From positions 17,994,741 through 18,058,740 of the forward strand of contig NC_092279.1 in the NCBI RefSeq assembly GCF_036320965.1: a stretch of 64,000 nucleotides of DNA, given 5' to 3'. The position numbers and the translations under genes were made by a program. The notes under the pieces are model-generated. The model was not told the origin of the DNA. It ran no database searches and saw only the letters and a list, made by a program, of their open reading frames with translations. The DNA is from Panulirus ornatus (lineage: Eukaryota > Arthropoda > Malacostraca > Decapoda > Palinuridae). This document shows, piece after piece, positions 20,566 through 32,100 of this stretch. The first letter of the stretch is position 1. Every line of letters begins with the position of its first letter.

Positions 20566-21140
20566 CAGCAAATATAAATGAGCCTTCACTTACTGGACTC
20601 ACACAATGCCAATCATGACCAAAAGTTTTTCAATTTTGTGTAGAGCTGTAGCATGTCTGACTAAAGGTGGGTCCACCTTCTCCCACAGATAAATATGAGG
20701 CAGACATAATTATATGTAAGGTATGCTGAACCAATTACATTTTGTCCTCTAATCCATCTATACAACTTCTCACATATCCTGATATAAAATTATCATAATA
20801 AAAATAGAAGCTTCCTCAGCTTATCCCAAATAAATCTACCTATATGTTAACTCCTTAATCGTGCCTGAAATGTGTTTGCTTTCCAACTTCTATACTTTCA
20901 AAGGTTCCTTGCAAATAAGAAATTGCCTTCTCCAATTCAAAAGAAGGGTCGTAAGAATAAGCCCCTATCTCTTTCAAGCTTCTAGTCTGCACCTACCACT
21001 GTGTTCTTCAGGTCCCACAAATTTGCTTATATATAGTGCATCCTGAAACTGGGTGATCATTTTTGCATCTAAAAGATGACCAGCTGCTCTTACCTCATTC
21101 ATATCCAGGTTAACTTTAATTTCTGTAATTATACCTCATG
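20566..21140. other. Intergenic, nothing recognised
   Basis: No feature supported. Confidence 0.45.
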
Positions 21141-21144
21141 ATCT

Positions 21145-21345
21145 CTTTCACAGGGCTCCTGCAGCTTCAAGGCTGTGCTGAAATTAGTAATAGCAAAAGG
21201 AAAAAACTTCTCCGGAGTTTGAAGTTCCTTGATAAGACTGAACTTGTTTTTTCATCCAGAGACAATAGTATATCCCCTCTGAAGACTTTTTACTTTGTGC
21301 AGACTTTTACCTTGTGCAGGTGTAATTAAGTAAAACCTCATTTCT
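21145..21345 (+). mobile_element. Ancient repeat R1, copy 3
   Basis: 'ggctcctgcagcttcaaggc' followed by R1-like spacing; diverged. Confidence 0.4.
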
Positions 21346-22395
21346 AGGTCCTGAAAACTGCCAAAACAACCTTTCCATCCTGCTGAAAGACATAAAAACA
21401 CAATACAGAGTTTTGCCCAAACAATACTATTGCAGACCTTCACTCTTAGTAACTTTGGTACATCTTTTTTCACAAAGCTTGACATCTCTAAAACCTCTAA
21501 TAATGTCCTCCTTCTGCCAAACCAACAAAAAGGCCTTCCTGCTTTTTCAGTCACCTGGATCTTCTATTTCTGTTCTAAAGTAATATCTGTGCAGTAGAAA
21601 ATGTATTATACTTTTATCTCTACATCAGTGTTTAAGTGCCCAATGGCTCTCTATTTGCTCATACTGCCTTCTTTTTTACATGACAATGGTCCCTCTCCAA
21701 AAACAACAAAGCAACTAAACTGATACATAGATGACATCAATCTTCACAGCTATTTCCTTGATCACTCTCCTAAGCAGATTTCCATCCACCTCATTAAAGA
21801 ATGCTTAAATATCTTTTTTAATCTTATGCTGGTCTCACACCTACTGAACACCAGTTAAATCCAACCTTGTACAATTAAATGTGTACAAATTTTAATGTTG
21901 ATCAAATCATGCAAATGAGGCATTTTTCAACCACTTATGTTACCAAAAAACAAAAGCTATGTTCACCCTCCCACTTTAACAACCAAACTCATGTTCATCC
22001 TTGCATGGAATACAGGCAACTCTTGTAAGTTCACAGTAACACATTTACCTAATTCATACCGTAGTTCTCATGCTTTAATATCTAGTTCTATATCCAACAA
22101 CTGATTTTCATGATTTTACATCCAAGACATGTTCCTAATAGATGTAAGCAAATGCCAAGCTCACGCTAAAATATGTAGAGACACAATAACACATTGCCAT
22201 GCATAGACGTGTGAGAATTCTTTGAAATATTGCATGTGCAGTTCAATGCCTCATCTATTATAGTTAGAATAAATATTCCACCATGATGAACAAGCGGTAA
22301 ATCCTTCAACTTAATATCAAGTCCCAGGAACTTTAAAATCAAATTGCGGCTTAAGAAAATTTTAACTCTGCGGCTTTCACGTGCAATCATGTTTG
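21346..22395. other. Intergenic, nothing recognised
   Basis: No feature supported; an ORF of 100 codons on the - strand (21252-21554) partly overlaps R1 and is low-conviction. Confidence 0.4.
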
Positions 22396-22399
22396 TGGC

Positions 22400-22505
22400 C
22401 TAAGCCAGGTACCCAGTCTATTGACCAATCCCTATGGGAAGATGAACAAGTGGGTTGACTGTGGACTGACTTTTGTAAACAAGATTCGTATCTATTTGCT
22501 TGACC
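22400..22505 (-). mobile_element. tRNA-derived SINE (copy 2)
   Basis: Reverse copy with ccacagtcaacccacttgtt and a GGTACCTGG-type end matching copy 1; the B-box is degraded. Confidence 0.6.
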
Positions 22506-22529
22506 CTAAGTGGCCTGTGAATCTATCAA

Positions 22530-22725
22530 GGTCAGTTCAATATATCCTAAGTATGTTTTTCACCCTCATACAGGTTCAGGAATGATGGCTAAAAATCTAT
22601 TTCACTACATCCTTTCACCCCAAATATGGTCTACCCCATCACGTTGTTTGTCCTCTCCACTTGACACATATATTCTTTTTGTCAACCTATCCTCACTCAT
22701 TCTCACCATTTGTCTAAATTGATGT
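22530..22725 (-). mobile_element. Short decayed LINE ORF fragment
   Basis: Reverse of the ORF end (GLNM..., RIYVS region) abutting the SINE at 22505. Confidence 0.6.
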
Positions 22726-22739
22726 ACTGGTGAGGCTGG

Positions 22740-23165
22740 TATAAGGTTTATCATTTGGTGTACACAGTATTAGAAAACAATCATTTATGAACAAACACAT
22801 GCATAAAACTGTAAAACCAAGAATAGCTAAACAAATTATTACATATAAACATTTTCACTATGAAAGTAATTGTTACTTCAACAAAACTGCTTCATGATAG
22901 TGAAGTCATAATAATAATTATCATTTAGTGTATACAGCATCATATAGCAATCACTTATGAACAAAAGCACATGGAAAAAATAAAAGTGAAGGACCAAAAA
23001 TGGAAAAAATAAAAGTGAAGGACCAAAAATCAATGCCACAAATTGATAAATATAAACATTTACACTATGTCAGTATAGTAAAGTTATGATAACATTTACA
23101 ATTTGGTGTACACTGTGTTATAAAGCAATCATTTATGAACAAACACTTGTGCAAAATTCAGTGTG
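22740..23165. repeat. Tandem repeat, ~175 bp unit, 3 diverged copies
   Basis: The block 'tttggtgtacac.gt.ttata.a.caatcatttatgaacaaa' appears at about 22750, 22922 and 23098. Unit 2 contains a nested 29-32 bp direct duplication (22973-23028, ggaaaaaataaaagtgaagg). Confidence 0.75.
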
Positions 23166-23880
23166 GGAACAACAATGGTTTAAAATGTTTATCATTGCAA
23201 ACATTTACACTTCACATGGCCATTACATGGATCGTGTTATACTCAACTTTGACTCTTTATTTCACCGAAAACATTCAACAATCAGTCTAAATTTTTTGTA
23301 TTACTTCTTTAGTGCTTTCATATTCACATCATATTACACCATAGCTCAATACAGCGGATAGAAATTCCAGCTTCTATGGTGACCATGAATGAGTTAAGTT
23401 TAATGTTCACTATTTGCAGAACATTCAAGACACTAGCTCAGTTAATCAATGAGTCTTATGTACTGTAATCATTTTGGAAAGACTTCCTCAGTCACTGTTA
23501 AATCAAACTTTAATGTACATGCCTTATCAATGACCTATCCCTCCCTATGTACCTTCCCTCCACTCATGTCTACTGCTCGTGTATCCCATCTTTCCCTATT
23601 CTACTGTTAATTTCACAATTATTGTTCTGGTGAAATCAAATACGTCATGATTCAATTATTTTAGCCCTTACACTCTACTCATATATTCATCAATAACAAT
23701 GCACATAATGAAAATGTTCTCTTTTATCTTTACACTGCATGTCTTATCGGCATACCTACAACCATGCATATTTTTCTTTCTATATATAGCCTTAATTTTT
23801 TAAAATTACATCCAGTCCCCACTTTGTGTTGGATCACTATGTGTGAATTTGATATTATGCGAGGAACCTACACAGTAGCA
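23166..23880. other. Intergenic, nothing recognised
   Basis: No feature supported. Confidence 0.45.
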
Positions 23881-23919
23881 AAAAATTTGCTACTATGCAG
23901 GTGTGGGAAGTAGAAAACA

Positions 23920-24900
23920 CACAAAAACTTCAGTGAAGGTAGGCAGGTGGAATAAGCATGGGTCCTGGGTGGAGCACTCCATGTTCCAACTAGTGGGTCA
24001 GGTTCCCAGTCACCACCGATATAAGAGGATCTGTGCCACTTGTGTGATTTGGGTATGCCTGCTAATATGATTTTCCTGCAACCTGCTGTGCTCGTTTCCA
24101 GCAACATCTACCCCAGAACCAGCAGTTAAACACAAGAGAACCTCTCTGATCTTAAAAACAAAGCTAGAATCTTATGATGCATTGATACTGGTGAAGGAGA
24201 TCAACGCAGTAGATATTGTGACAAAACTTCAGTGATGACTGGCAAGGGGAGTAAGCATGGATCCTTGGTTAAGCATCCCATGTTCACTCCACTGGGCCAG
24301 TTTCACGGTTACCACCATTGTGTATGGAAGTGATTTTACTGCAACCTACCAAGTTTGTGTTTGTTCATATGGCATCCAATATACAGAAACATCTTTTCCT
24401 ACCCCAGAACCAGCAGCTAAAACATAAGAGAAACTCTCCGGCCTTAGAAATGAAGCTAGAAATTTTTCACGTGATGCTGGTGAGGAATTGTCATTGCTTG
24501 GGCATGCTCACAACCTGGGTGAATCTACAATCCACAACATAAAGAAGAAAGCAGAAAAAATTCAAATTGCTATGGTCCACCTACTCCACTGTCTGCCAAA
24601 GTAACTAAAAGGGTTAGAAATCCACTCATGCAAAAGAAGGAGAAAATGCTCTCATTATATACAGATAATGAGATGAAGAAGAAAAGCAGCCTTGGTAACC
24701 TTCAGTTTAGGTCAAAAACTAAAGATTTATGAGCTTTTATGAAAAGAAGAAAAGGTTCCATGGTAACCTTCAGTTCAAGTCTAAAACTATGCAGATTTAT
24801 GATGTATTCATGCAAGTACAGGAAGGCTAGATCAGTTTATTTGACATCAGAAGCTACACAGCATGAAGATAATGGGAGAATCCGTCAGTGCTGATCAAGA
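23920..24900 (+). mobile_element. Tigger/Jerky-like (pogo) transposase relic, internally duplicated
   Basis: In broken frames it reads KHKRNSPALEMKLEI, then GHAHNLGESTIHNIKKKAEK, the HTH start of CENP-B/Jerky/Tigger transposases (known pattern: LEMKLEII..., LGLSESTVR.I). Further along, SADQEAGAHIP fits the same group. The 5' part is present twice (about 23923-24220 and 24225-24450). The block at 24695-24820 (ggtaaccttcagtt.aggtc) is also doubled. No intact ORF. Confidence 0.6.
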
Positions 24901-25544
24901 AGCTGGTGCACACATCCCAGTTTTCTCTGTATGTTTAATGGTTTGCTATATGCAATTTCTCTTTGTGTGAGGATTTTGCAAAACATAATCCCTGCATAAA
25001 GTAAGGGATGGGTGTACAATCTATAAAAATATGTAATTTCACCTATAAAGTGTATATTGCATACCCAACAGGTGGACTGGGCATACTGTCAACAAATCTT
25101 CACTACCAACATGATTTCTGTAAAGTGAGATAAAGTGTTGAAATTCTTTCCTTATCGTCTCATACCCAGTCTTCCTTTCCATGAAAGGAAATCAAATAAA
25201 TCAACATCTACCCTTAGAATATAAGCCTATTTCAGCCACTCAGCTGCTTCACTCCAGCAAACCTTTTCTATATACATATCCCTTTGCATATTTCTGTATA
25301 ATTTCCAATCTGCAACCCTTTTCACCAACAAAGATCTTGAAGTCTTGCTATCTCACCCTCAGTCTTACTCTTTATCCATGTAAATTTACTTCACTCAGGC
25401 AGCATGCAGTAATTTTTACATACCTTATATGTAATACAAGGTAACAGCCTTAAAACAGAAGTAGACACAAAGATGATTTATGAAAGGTTTTAGCACCATG
25501 GACATCAGCATTCTAAGTGGATGCTTGATAAAAGTTAATGACAA

Positions 25545-25594
25545 CATGTTTTTCCCAATATAATGACAACATGTTTTTCCCAATATTCAAGTTC
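25545..25594. repeat. Perfect 25-bp tandem duplication
   Basis: aatgacaacatgtttttccc plus aatat occurs twice in a row. Confidence 0.85.
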
Positions 25595-25764
25595 CAACAA
25601 CTATATACAAAAATCATATCATAAAAAGGCATAATTCATAGATATAATTTTTTCTTTTATACCCGGTCTTGTATCAATGTATGGGCAACCATAGCTAAAA
25701 CCAACCCCTAGATTTGCTGCAGATTGAACAGCAATGAGAACTTGGTACCCATATACACCTGGAC

Positions 25765-25936
25765 AAACTAGGAGCACAACTGAAGTAAGCATGAGCATGA
25801 CTCACCTATATCACTGAGTACTGAGTAGTCATGATAAAAGGCAATCACACACCTGGACAAACTGAGAGCACAACTGAAGAAGGCATGAGCATGACTCACC
25901 TATATGACTGAATAGTCATAATAAAAGGCAATCACT
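25765..25936. repeat. Tandem duplication, ~86 bp unit, 2 copies
   Basis: Both copies carry 'cacctggacaaact', 'gagcacaactgaag' and 'gcatgagcatgactcaccta', ending 'aaaaggcaatcac'. Lies 66 bp beyond the ASCC2 stop. Confidence 0.85.
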
Positions 25937-26001
25937 GAATAATAAGATAATCTCAAGATAGAGGTTATCATTTGGAAAAAAAACAAAAAACTATGCACTT
26001 C

Positions 26002-26117
26002 CTAATTGTTTCTATTGAATTTAGCCTGAGCTCCTTGCCGCTTCTGTTCATTCTTATGCATCATCTTGTGACGGTACTGCTGGCTTTGTGCTTTGCCATG
26101 GTTAGTATCTTCTTTAT
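26002..26117 (-). CDS. ASCC2: ASCC2 exon 17 (terminal)
   Basis: TNHGKAQSQQYRHKMMHKNE to FNRNN and TAG; corresponds to the conserved C-terminal GHGQSRETTQERR... tail of ASCC2. Acceptor tttttaacttacag. Confidence 0.9.
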
Positions 26118-29100
26118 CTGTAAGTTAAAAAATGCATTAGATTTGAGGCAAAGAATATTCAAGATTTCATTCAGCTTAAGTAATAGCTACAATTTAAGCT
26201 AAACAATGCCATGAAAATGATCAACCTGTAGACCTTAACAATCCAATCACATTATACCTTTTAACGGTTTATGCATCTTGTAATGTCAAGATCAAGAGGA
26301 AGGTGCAAGGGTTGACAGAGGGCTTATAAGAGTTGGGGTGAGTGAGTATCAGAAAACTTTAGGAAAAATATGAAAAAACTTAGGAAAATTATGAAGATGT
26401 TTTGGAAGGTTTATAATAAATAAAAAACCTGAAAAGTAATAGGAACGTTGAAGAATGGGGCAAAGTGGTGACGCAGAGATATGATGGAGTAAGTACTCTG
26501 AAAGACTGTTGAATGAGTTAGATAATGGGATGACAGAAGTAGGGTGTTTAGATCAGGGTGGGTCCGTGAAGTGAGAGTTGAGAGTCATGGATAGTGGTTT
26601 GATGAAGAGGAAAGAGGTGATAAAAGGCTTATGTACAATGAAATGTGACAAGATGACTGGAATAGATGATATTGTAGTTGAATTCATTAAGAAAAGGGGT
26701 GACTGGATTACTGATTGATTGATATGGATTTTCAATGTAAGTATGGATCATGGTGAGATGCTTTAAGGTTGGAAGAGTGCATGTATTGAGCCATTATATA
26801 AAGGTAAGAGGGATAAAGGGGAGAGCTCAAACTTCAGAGGAAAAAGTATGTTAAGGGTAACTGGAAGGGTACTGATTGAGAGGTTGAAGGCATGTACAGA
26901 GCACCAGATTGGGGAAGAGCAGTGGGGTTTCAGAAGTTTCAGGGGATGAACAGATCAGGTGTTTGCTTGAAAGAATGTGTGAGAAATACTTAGAGAAACA
27001 GATGGATTTGTATGTGGTATTTCTTTCTGCCTTACCCACATTTGGACTACTGGCTTTCTGTCCACAAGTATACAATCTATCCTTGTCACATAACATTAAA
27101 CAATGCTTAACTCACACACATCATTCTTCGTAACTCTAGATTTTCCTAGGGTGAGCATTATGCGCTAGCCCTGCCTTTTGGCAAATTGGTAGGAGCAACA
27201 GACAGAGGTACTAGGCAGGGGCATTAGGTGGAAACACTAGGGAGAAGTAGTCAGTGGGAACATTCTGTACGAGCCTCTGCAAACACTGCACCAGAGTTTC
27301 TCTCTGCCAGTGGTCTATTTTGGGTGAGGCACTAAAGGCTAAGAATTAGCACTGCAGTTCACTTGTTATGGAGACTCTACTGCTGTGGCCATCCCATGAG
27401 GGACTTCCAGGAAGGAACAGACATCAGAGACATAGATTGAGAGATAGATACAAATCTATATTCTCTATTGCATTTTCAAGTTTCCTCCATAAGGCATCCT
27501 TAAACTCCTTTTCTCAGTTATCACATGACAAATATGCATCCATTCCAGACAGTCCTGAATTTCAACACTTGAACTTTACAGCTATTAATCTTGCAATGAT
27601 ATGCCATATTTCCAATCAGATATCTTTTCAAATCATTCATCCTATATCAACAATGCTGATAATTATCTTGCATAATCATCTGTATCTTCTTGTTCAACAA
27701 CAATAACTAAATTCTCAATCTGATATGAAAACACATTCATTCAGAGGTACCTACGCCCCTACGCCTGATATTTTCTTTTGGAAATTTTCTAAGTTACCTC
27801 ATCAGCACAACCTAGATAACTTTTTTATTTATTCATTTATTTATTTTGCTTTGTCGCTGTCTCCCGCATTTGCGAGGTAGCGCAAGGAAACAGAAGAAAG
27901 AAATGGCCCAACCCACCCCCATACACATGTATATACACACATGTCCACACATGCAAATATACATACCTATACATCTCAATGTACACATATATATACACAC
28001 ACAGACACATACATATATACCCATGCACACAATTCACACTGTCTGCCTTTATTCATTCCCATCGCCACCTCGCCACACATGGAATACCATCCCCCTCCCC
28101 CCTCATGTGTGCGAGGTAGCGCTAGGAAAAGACAACAAAGGCCCCATTCGTTAACACTCAGTCTCCAGCTGTCATGCAATAATGCCCGAAACCACAGCTC
28201 CCTTTCCACATCTAGGCCCCACAGAACTTTCCATGGTTTACCCCAGACGCTTCACATGCCCGGTATACCACATCGATCCAATTCACTCTATTCCTTGCCT
28301 GCCTTTCACCCTCCTGCATGTTCAGGCCCCGATCACTCAAAATCTTTTTCACTCCATCTTTCCACCTCCAATTTGGTCTCCCATTTCTCCTCGTTCCCTC
28401 CACCTCCGACACATATATCCTCTTGGTCAATCTTTCCTCACTCATTCTCTCCATGTGCCTAAAGCATTTCAAAACACCCTCTTCTGCTCTCTCAACCACG
28501 CTCTTTTTATTTCCATACATCTCTCTTACCCTTACATTACTTACTCGATCAAACCACCTCACACCACACATTGTCCTCAAACATCTCATTTCCAGCACAT
28601 CCACCCTCCTGCGCACAACTCTATCCATAGCCCACGCCTCGCAACCATACAACATTGTTGGAACCACTATTCCTTCAAACATACCCATTTTTGCTTTCCG
28701 AGATAATGTTCTCGACTTCCACACATTCTTCAAGGCTCCCAGGATTTTCGCCCCCTCCCCCACCCTAAGATTCACTTCCGCTTCCATGGTTCCATCCGCT
28801 GCGAGATCCACTTCCAGATATCTAAAACACTTTGCTTCCTCCAGTTTTTCTCCATTCAAACTTACCTCCCAATTGACTTGACCCTCAACCCTACTGTACC
28901 TAATAACCTTGCTCTTATTCCCATTTACTCTTAACTTTCTTCTTTCACACACTTTACCAAACTTTTTGTATGTTCTAAAAGTTTCCACCATCCTCTGAAT
29001 CAAAGGAAATATTACATAAACTATATAAATACCATCTTAGCATGATGTTGGAAAATCTGTTAGACATAAACATCATCTGTATTACAGTCTGAGGGGGATG

Positions 29101-32100
29101 GTAAACAGTATACCAACCTCTCCTAGCTGTTTTCTTTAGATTTTATGAAGAAAAAGGGTCCTTGCAAACTGATCCTCTCTACTGTTCAGCACTGATGGAT
29201 TTAAACAAACATAATACTGCTTGGAAAAATGCAATCAAGTGTCAACTTACATTTGCCTCCATGGTATCCTCTACTATCGTTGTCCCCACTCTGACCTTGG
29301 CGCCACCCTTTCCCACTGTTCCTATTGGAAGCATGGAAGACCTTCGTCCTTGGATTGTGTTTCTCACTATCAACCCCATTACTTAAATTATCCTCTCTTC
29401 TGACTTGGTCTCTTCCTCTGTACCTTCATGATGAAATAATGAATCAGTAAAATATAATCAGACCAAAGTATATGGAAAGAAAAGAAAGTTATATAGTACA
29501 GTGAAGTATGATACCTTCACTTTTTTTTTTTTCCAAACTATTCGCCATTTCCCGCATTAGTGAGGTAGCGATGGTACCTTCACATGACCACAAAAAAAAG
29601 GTGGAGTGACATCACACTTACATACTGTAGTTGGCCAGGAATTTTAGCTTGGATCAAAGTAAATGAGGGGATACATGGTAAAGTAAAAAAAGACAAGCAA
29701 GGCATGAGCCAATAACCTAAATACTTACACATTCAAAATCTTTAAGGACACATACATGCATAAATTTAAGCAAAACTCTGCAGTTAGGAAATTTTCTAAG
29801 ATGATTCTCAAGACATGTGAAAAATTCTTGTTATTTGGGTACATGACATGAGAATGGTTAAAGTTCAGATAACTGTAATACCACAATAACTATAAGCATG
29901 AAAAAACATAACTACATAAGGATTAATGGCAGTGCAACAAGTTTAAAAGCAGAACAGTTAATGGTGGATATCAAGAATGTTATTACAGTATATCATAAAA
30001 ATACTATACGAAAATAAACCGAGTGTCTATCAGAACAATGAATGATGAACACACTCACCCCCTGTTGTAGTATGCATCCCTGTCCTGTCTTCTTTGCTCA
30101 GCTCGCTGCCTAAGAACCTCTGGATTTTCATGAAAAGGTTGAAAACTCTGTTTGGGTGATGCAGTAGAGGTGCCTTTTGTGTTTTCACTGTTTTCTCTCT
30201 CTGGTGTAGGTGTCTTCTGCTTAGGTTTACTTACCTTAGGGGAACTAAACAGCCTTTGTACCCCTCTTGTACTGCCTTGGATCTTGGGCCTCCTACCAAC
30301 TTGTCCCTTATGGCTGCATGGAGTAAATTAAACATCTTAAAGTCTACTCATATCACTAAAGAGATGAAGAAAAAAAATGAAGATGTGAACACATAAGATG
30401 AACACAAGGTAAACCATACCTATCTGTCTATCTGTCCTATGCACTTTCATAAATCAAAGGAAGGTGGCACATGCATCATCAACTCCAACTCTGCAGAAAA
30501 TTATGAGTGTTGATTAAGAGGTTGATGACATGCAGAAAGCATCAGACTGGAGAGGAACAATATTACTTTAGGAGTGGTAAAAGTGTGGATCAGGTGTTTG
30601 CTTTGAAGAATGTGAGTGAGAAACACTTACAAGCCATATATGGATATGGAGAATTCATATGGTAAGGTCGAGCAAAGCTATAAGAAGCAGTGAATTTTTA
30701 TCATGAGAGTACGGTGTGTGTGCAAGTAAGCAAAGAGGAGGGTGTGTAGGTTCTAAGTGAAGGTTGGTGTTTGGCAGGGGTGCAGGGTGCATGATGTTTC
30801 TGTGGCTGTTTTATCTGTTAATGGATAGGGTTGTGAGGAAAGTGAATAAAGGAAAGGAGTATGAAATTGAATCTTCAAATTATAAAGATATAAGTTTGTT
30901 GAGTATACTTGCTAAGTGGTGTGGGAGAGTGGTGATCGAGAAGGTGGTAGCATGGACAAAGTGTAAGACTGGGGAGAAAAAAGTGGTTTCTGAATGGCAG
31001 AGGATGTGTGGATCAAGTGTTTGCTTTGAAGAATGTGTGAATTATATTTTGAGAAAGAGAAAATTCGTAAGAGGGATTTATATACCTGGAGAAAACATAT
31101 GACAGGGATGACAACGATGTTCTGTGGAGTACTGTTACTTTGCAGTGTATAATAAAAGCCACTTGAAGCACTGAGCAGTTTTTTCCAATACAGTAAGGTG
31201 TGCATGTGTGTGTCTGAGATAGAGTGAAAAGTGAGGTGGGTGAGTTATTACATATGGAGGTAGGTATGAAACAGGGGAGTGTATTGTTTCCATGGCTGTT
31301 AACACTTTTATAGATGGAGTGGTAAGGGTGGTGAATGCAAAGGTTCTGGAGAGAGTGACAGGTCTGGCTGTCAAGGTTGAGGAGGCTATGGAGGTGAGTC
31401 AGTTACTATTTGCAGGAGACATGGTGCCGGTGGCGACATGAGAGAGAAATTGCAGAAGCTGGTTTCTAAGTCTGGGAGTGCAAAAGGAAAGAGTTGAGAA
31501 TAAAGGTGAATAAATGGAAGGCACAGTCTAGCTTGGAAAGGAAAAACTGTTTGCATAAAATACTAAAATACTAAGGGATTCTTTTTTCACACCACATTTG
31601 TGCCAAGTGTTCTGAGAGCATTTAGTTTGCTCATGGTCTTTGTGTTAATGTTCATGGTGTTGGGAATGAATGTCACATGTGACATACATGAGACCTAGCA
31701 TGGATGGAGTTCTGTTGAGAGGGAGTGGTTGACTAATGAGGGTTATGGTAGGAGTTCCTATCAACTCCCAAGATATTATCTTTTCATATAAAATTCTAAG
31801 GCAAAGTGATTTGGTTTACTAGTAATAAAGATATATATATATTTTTTTTTTTATTATACTTTGTCGCTGTCTCCCGCGTTTGCGAGGTAGCGCAAGGAAA
31901 CAGACGAAAGAAATGGCCCAACCCCCCCCCATACACATGTATATACATACGTCCACACACGCAAATATACATACCTACACAGCTTTCCATGGTTTACCCC
32001 AGACGCTTCACATGCCTTGATTCAATCCACTGACAGCACGTCAACCCCGGTATACCACATCGATCCAATTCACTCTATTCCTTGCCCTCCTTTCACCCTC

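Larger units (their letters stand above)
24901..26001 (-). other. Probable ASCC2 3' UTR / downstream region
   Basis: Immediately 3' of the ASCC2 stop on the - strand. Holds two tandem duplications (25545-25594 and 25765-25936). The 3' end was not fixed; a reverse AATAAA is near 24835 but is far from the stop. Confidence 0.4.

Noticed and set aside
27833..28037. Repeated small ORFs MYICVCGHVCIYMC... (also 20294, 31796, 39572, 42077)
   Set aside because: They translate the CA/TA-rich LINE 3' UTR, differ in frame between copies and lie past the LINE stop codon.
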